A DNA stretch of 64,000 nt, taken from NCBI RefSeq assembly GCF_003443735.1, contig NZ_CP031969.1, positions 868,001-932,000 on the forward strand, in the 5' to 3' direction. Made by a program: the position numbers and the translations under genes. The notes beneath the pieces were generated by a model. That model did not search any database. It was not told the origin of the DNA and worked only from the letters and a program-made list of their open reading frames with translations. Positions within the stretch are counted from its first letter, which is position 1; each line of letters opens with the position of its first letter. Source of the DNA: Streptomyces sp. CC0208 (GTDB lineage: Bacteria; Actinomycetota; Actinomycetes; Streptomycetales; Streptomycetaceae). Shown here in pieces: positions 61,872 through 64,000 of the stretch.

Positions 61872-63158
61872 CTATCCCTGCTGCCGGAGCAGCGTGTCGC
61901 AGGCCTTGACAGCGTTGTCGAGGGCTCCCTCGGGGCTTTCCTTGCCCTGCAACGCCTTGGCGACCTCGTTGCGCAGCGCCGTCTTCATCTGCTCGCTGAA
62001 CAGCACGGGCGTGTAATTGACCGCGCTCTTCAGGGACTTGGCGGCGGCGATCCGCACCCGCGTCTCGTCCGTCCCGTCCTCCTTGGTGAAATACGGGTCG
62101 TCCAGCGATCCCGCGGTGCTCGGGAAGATCGCGACCTTCTTCGCGAAGGACATCTGGTGCTCGGCGTCGGTGACGTAGTGCGCGAAGGCGACGGAGGCGG
62201 CCTTCTTCTTGGTCTGCGCGTTCACCATCACGCCCATCACGTACATGTTGACGTGCCCGGTGCTGGTGATCTGGTCGGTGATGCCGATGTTCTTGTACAG
62301 GTTCGGCGCCTGCTTCTTGAAGTTGCCGAGGTCGAGTGCGCTGCCGGGGTTCATGGCGACGGCGCCGGTGAGGAACTTCTTGCCGGAGGACTCGGGCGTG
62401 GCGGTGAGCGCCTGCGGGTCGAGCGCCTTGGCGTCGTACAACTCCTTGTACTTGGTGAGGAGTTCGATGCCCTTGGCGTCGTTGAAGGCGAAGGCGGTGC
62501 CCTCGGAGTTCATGAGCGGGACGCCGTAGCGGCCGAAGTCCTCGATGGTGGGCACGTTGGCGAGGGTGGCGACCTTTCCGTCGCTCTTCTTCGCCAGCTC
62601 CAGGGCGTCGGTGAAGAGTTCGTCGTACGTCTTCGGCGGCTGGTCGGGGTCGAGTCCGGCCTCCTCGAAGAGCGACTTGTTGTAGAAGAGCGGGCCGGTG
62701 TTCAGGTACCAGGGGAAGGCGTACGTGCCGGTCATGCCCGGTATCCGGTGGCTGGCCCAGGCGCCGTCCAGATACTCCTTCTTGTACTGTCCGGCCGCCT
62801 TGTCGAGGTCGAGCGCGAGGCCGGCCTTGGCTAGGGGCGCGACCAGGTCCGGGGACACGTTGACGACGTCGGGCAGGGTGCCACCGGCGGCATCGGCGCT
62901 GATCTTGTCGGCGTAGCCCTCGGCGGGCTGGTCGATCCACTTGACCTCGGTACCGGGGTATTTCTTCTCGAAGTCGGCGATCAGGCCCTCGAAGTAGTCC
63001 TTGAAGTTCGCCCTGAGGTTCCAGGTCTGGAAGGTGATGTCGCCCTCGATCTTGCCGGAGGCGTCGCTCGAACCGCTGTCGTCGCCGGAGCCGCAGCCGC
63101 TCAACGGCAGGACGACACAGACGGCGGCGGCAGCGAGGGCTCTGCGGGAAATGGGCAC
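61872..63158 (-). CDS. CUT1 sugar-binding lipoprotein
   Basis: This 428-residue extracellular binding protein has a lipoprotein signal peptide with lipobox LSGC (Cys22), a Ser/Gly/Asp linker, and a type-2 binding fold starting GDITFQTWNLRANFKDYFEGLIADFEKKYPGTEVKWID. LPDVVNVSPDLVAPLAKAGLALDLD and YAFPWYLNTGPLFYNKSLFEEAGLDP are the typical hinge and sugar-stacking regions with aromatic residues. It should deliver an oligosaccharide to the two permeases. It is the first gene of the operon and diverges from a LacI regulator with repeated operators in between. Confidence 0.93.
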   Translation of the reverse strand: MPISRRALAAAAVCVVLPLSGCGSGDDSGSSDASGKIEGDITFQTWNLRANFKDYFEGLIADFEKKYPGTEVKWIDQPAEGYADKISADAAGGTLPDVVNVSPDLVAPLAKAGLALDLDKAAGQYKKEYLDGAWASHRIPGMTGTYAFPWYLNTGPLFYNKSLFEEAGLDPDQPPKTYDELFTDALELAKKSDGKVATLANVPTIEDFGRYGVPLMNSEGTAFAFNDAKGIELLTKYKELYDAKALDPQALTATPESSGKKFLTGAVAMNPGSALDLGNFKKQAPNLYKNIGITDQITSTGHVNMYVMGVMVNAQTKKKAASVAFAHYVTDAEHQMSFAKKVAIFPSTAGSLDDPYFTKEDGTDETRVRIAAAKSLKSAVNYTPVLFSEQMKTALRNEVAKALQGKESPEGALDNAVKACDTLLRQQG

Positions 63159-63245
63159 GGCGAACCGTTCTCCTTTGCAGCGGAGGTGGCCAACGACGGA
63201 GACCCTGCACGCCCCTCCACGGGCCCGTCAATGCATCTCGCACAG

Positions 63246-63258
63246 CTAATGTGTTTAG
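63246..63258. promoter_or_regulatory. LacI-type operator copy 1 (imperfect)
   Basis: CTAATGTGTTTAG is an imperfect inverted repeat (CTAAT against TTTAG) 88 bp upstream of the binding-protein start. It resembles the clearer copy at 63262 and could control the leftward operon promoter. Confidence 0.5.
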
Positions 63259-63261
63259 TGA

Positions 63262-63275
63262 CTAATACGCATTAG
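63262..63275. promoter_or_regulatory. LacI-type operator copy 2
   Basis: CTAATACGCATTAG has perfect CTAAT/ATTAG arms around ACGC. LacI-family regulators bind such dyads with a central CG. It lies directly upstream of the -35 box of the regulator gene, between the two divergent genes. Confidence 0.7.
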
Positions 63276-63276
63276 G

Positions 63277-63305
63277 TTGACGCAGCTGAACCGCATTAGT
63301 ACATT
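63277..63305 (+). promoter_or_regulatory. Sigma-70-type promoter of the LacI regulator gene
   Basis: TTGACG (63277-63282) and TACATT (63300-63305) are separated by 17 bp, an almost ideal housekeeping promoter. A third half-site GCATTAG lies at 63293-63299 inside the spacer, so a bound LacI protein would block its own promoter. The start codon is 38 bp downstream. Confidence 0.75.
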
Positions 63306-63342
63306 CTGGCCCGATCGACCGTCGCGGAAATGGGGAAACAGC

Positions 63343-64000
63343 GTGTCAGGCAAGCGGTCACCGGTCCGCAGGCCCACGATGAAGGACATCGCGCGGCGGG
63401 CCGGGGTCTCCCAGAGCGCGGTCTCCTTCGCGCTGAACGGCCGGCCCGGGGTCTCCGAGGACACCCGCGACCGGGTACGCCAGGTCGCGGAGGAACTCGG
63501 CTGGCGCCCCAGCACCGCGGCCCGCGCACTGTCCGGCGAGGGCGCCGCCACGGTCGGTTTCGTCCTGGCCCGCCCCGCCGAGACGCTCGGCGTGGACTCC
63601 TTCTTCCTCCAGCTCGTCTCGGGGATACAGGAGGTGCTGGCGGAGCGTCATCTCGGGCTGCTGTTCCAGGTGGTGGAGGACGTCGAGGACGAGTGCGCGG
63701 TGTACCGGCGCTGGTGGGCCGAACACCGGGTGGACGGCGTCCTGGTGGTCGACCCGCGAACCGACGACCCGCGCACCGGAGTTCTCGACGAACTGGGCCT
63801 GCCCGGCGTGGTGATCGGCGGCGCCCCCGACGAGCGCCATCCCGGACTGTCGACCGTCTGGGCGGACGACGCGGGCGCGATGGCGGCGGTCGTGGACGAG
63901 CTGTACGCCCTCGGCCACCGGCGGATCGTGCACATCGCGGGCCTGCCGGGGCTCGCTCACACCGAGCGTCGCATCCGCACCCTGCGCGCGGAGGCGGAGC
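63343..64000 (+). CDS. LacI-family transcriptional regulator, 3' end outside the window
   Basis: The visible 219 codons encode a LacI helix-turn-helix with hinge (TMKDIARRAGVSQSAVSFALNGRPGVSEDTRDRVRQVAEELGWRPSTAARALSG). The start of the type-1 sugar-sensing domain follows (VGFVLARPAE, SFFLQLVSGIQEVLAERHLGLLFQ, RVDGVLVVDPR and ELYALGHRRIVHIAG). No stop occurs before the window ends. The start is GTG 63343, or possibly ATG 63379. It diverges from the sugar-importer/glycosidase operon, and CTAAT/ATTAG repeats lie between the two. It should repress that operon until an oligosaccharide or mannose-GlcNAc-type inducer is present. Confidence 0.93.
   Translation, partial: MSGKRSPVRRPTMKDIARRAGVSQSAVSFALNGRPGVSEDTRDRVRQVAEELGWRPSTAARALSGEGAATVGFVLARPAETLGVDSFFLQLVSGIQEVLAERHLGLLFQVVEDVEDECAVYRRWWAEHRVDGVLVVDPRTDDPRTGVLDELGLPGVVIGGAPDERHPGLSTVWADDAGAMAAVVDELYALGHRRIVHIAGLPGLAHTERRIRTLRAEAE

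Overview
The window is chromosomal DNA of a Streptomyces-type actinobacterium. The evidence is very high G+C with G/C in almost every third codon position, frequent GTG and some TTG starts, many 4-bp ATGA/GTGA gene overlaps, and gene content typical of the genus: a complete ergothioneine cluster, a five-helix cytochrome-type succinate dehydrogenase, an RmdA-type c-di-GMP enzyme, DUF574 methyltransferase, lipase maturation factor, class F sortase, and many lipoproteins and secreted glycosidases. No tRNA, rRNA, insertion sequence, prophage or CRISPR array was seen. Function is inferred from the translations and from memory of the families; no search was run.

Layout. 1-4900: the end of an amidase gene, a small NfeD-like protein with a flotillin, a decayed membrane-protein gene, a PemK/MazF-like toxin and a PARG-like (TIGR02452) protein. 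5185-9549: egtABCD, with a convergent MalY-type PLP lyase at 9589-10794. 10854-16738: dodecin, HAD phosphatase, thioredoxin-like ferredoxin, a Zur-type operator in front of a zinc-free L32 paralogue fused to a cobW remnant, a nucleotidyltransferase, a flavin monooxygenase and a short UvrA-like ABC protein. 16762-22967: an OlsB/OlsA-like ornithine-lipid pair, then sdhCAB with a divergent LysR regulator. 23010-28469: a beta-propeller lipoprotein, rmdA translationally coupled to a DUF574 methyltransferase, and a two-repeat lipoprotein.

28719-33406 is a cell-surface cluster: a proline-rich membrane protein, a DUF4239 membrane protein, two similar small tail-anchored secreted proteins, a class F sortase and a polysaccharide deacetylase. 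33725-44787 holds a universal stress protein, a MarR/hydrolase pair with two operators, a CapA-like lipoprotein, an ECF sigma factor and a zinc-binding anti-sigma factor separated by an unknown gene, an Fpg/Nei glycosylase, a PAS-GAF-PP2C-kinase regulator, a proline/threonine-rich lipoprotein and a lipase maturation factor.

44775-64000 is a carbohydrate region with two operons running leftwards. The first (52598 down to 44775) encodes a ribose-type ABC importer and a non-phosphorylative L-fucose pathway (aldose dehydrogenase, lactonase, fuconate dehydratase, SDR, mutarotase). It diverges from a FadR-type regulator and has a palindromic operator. Its last gene, the lactonase, carries a frameshift. 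The second (63158 down to 53792) encodes a CUT1 sugar importer without its own ATPase, a GH5 enzyme, a secreted GH85 endo-beta-N-acetylglucosaminidase and a GH38 alpha-mannosidase. It diverges from a LacI regulator over repeated CTAAT/ATTAG operators and ends in a strong hairpin. Together these look like a locus for releasing, importing and dismantling N-glycans, next to a pathway for a sugar (fucose) found on such glycans.
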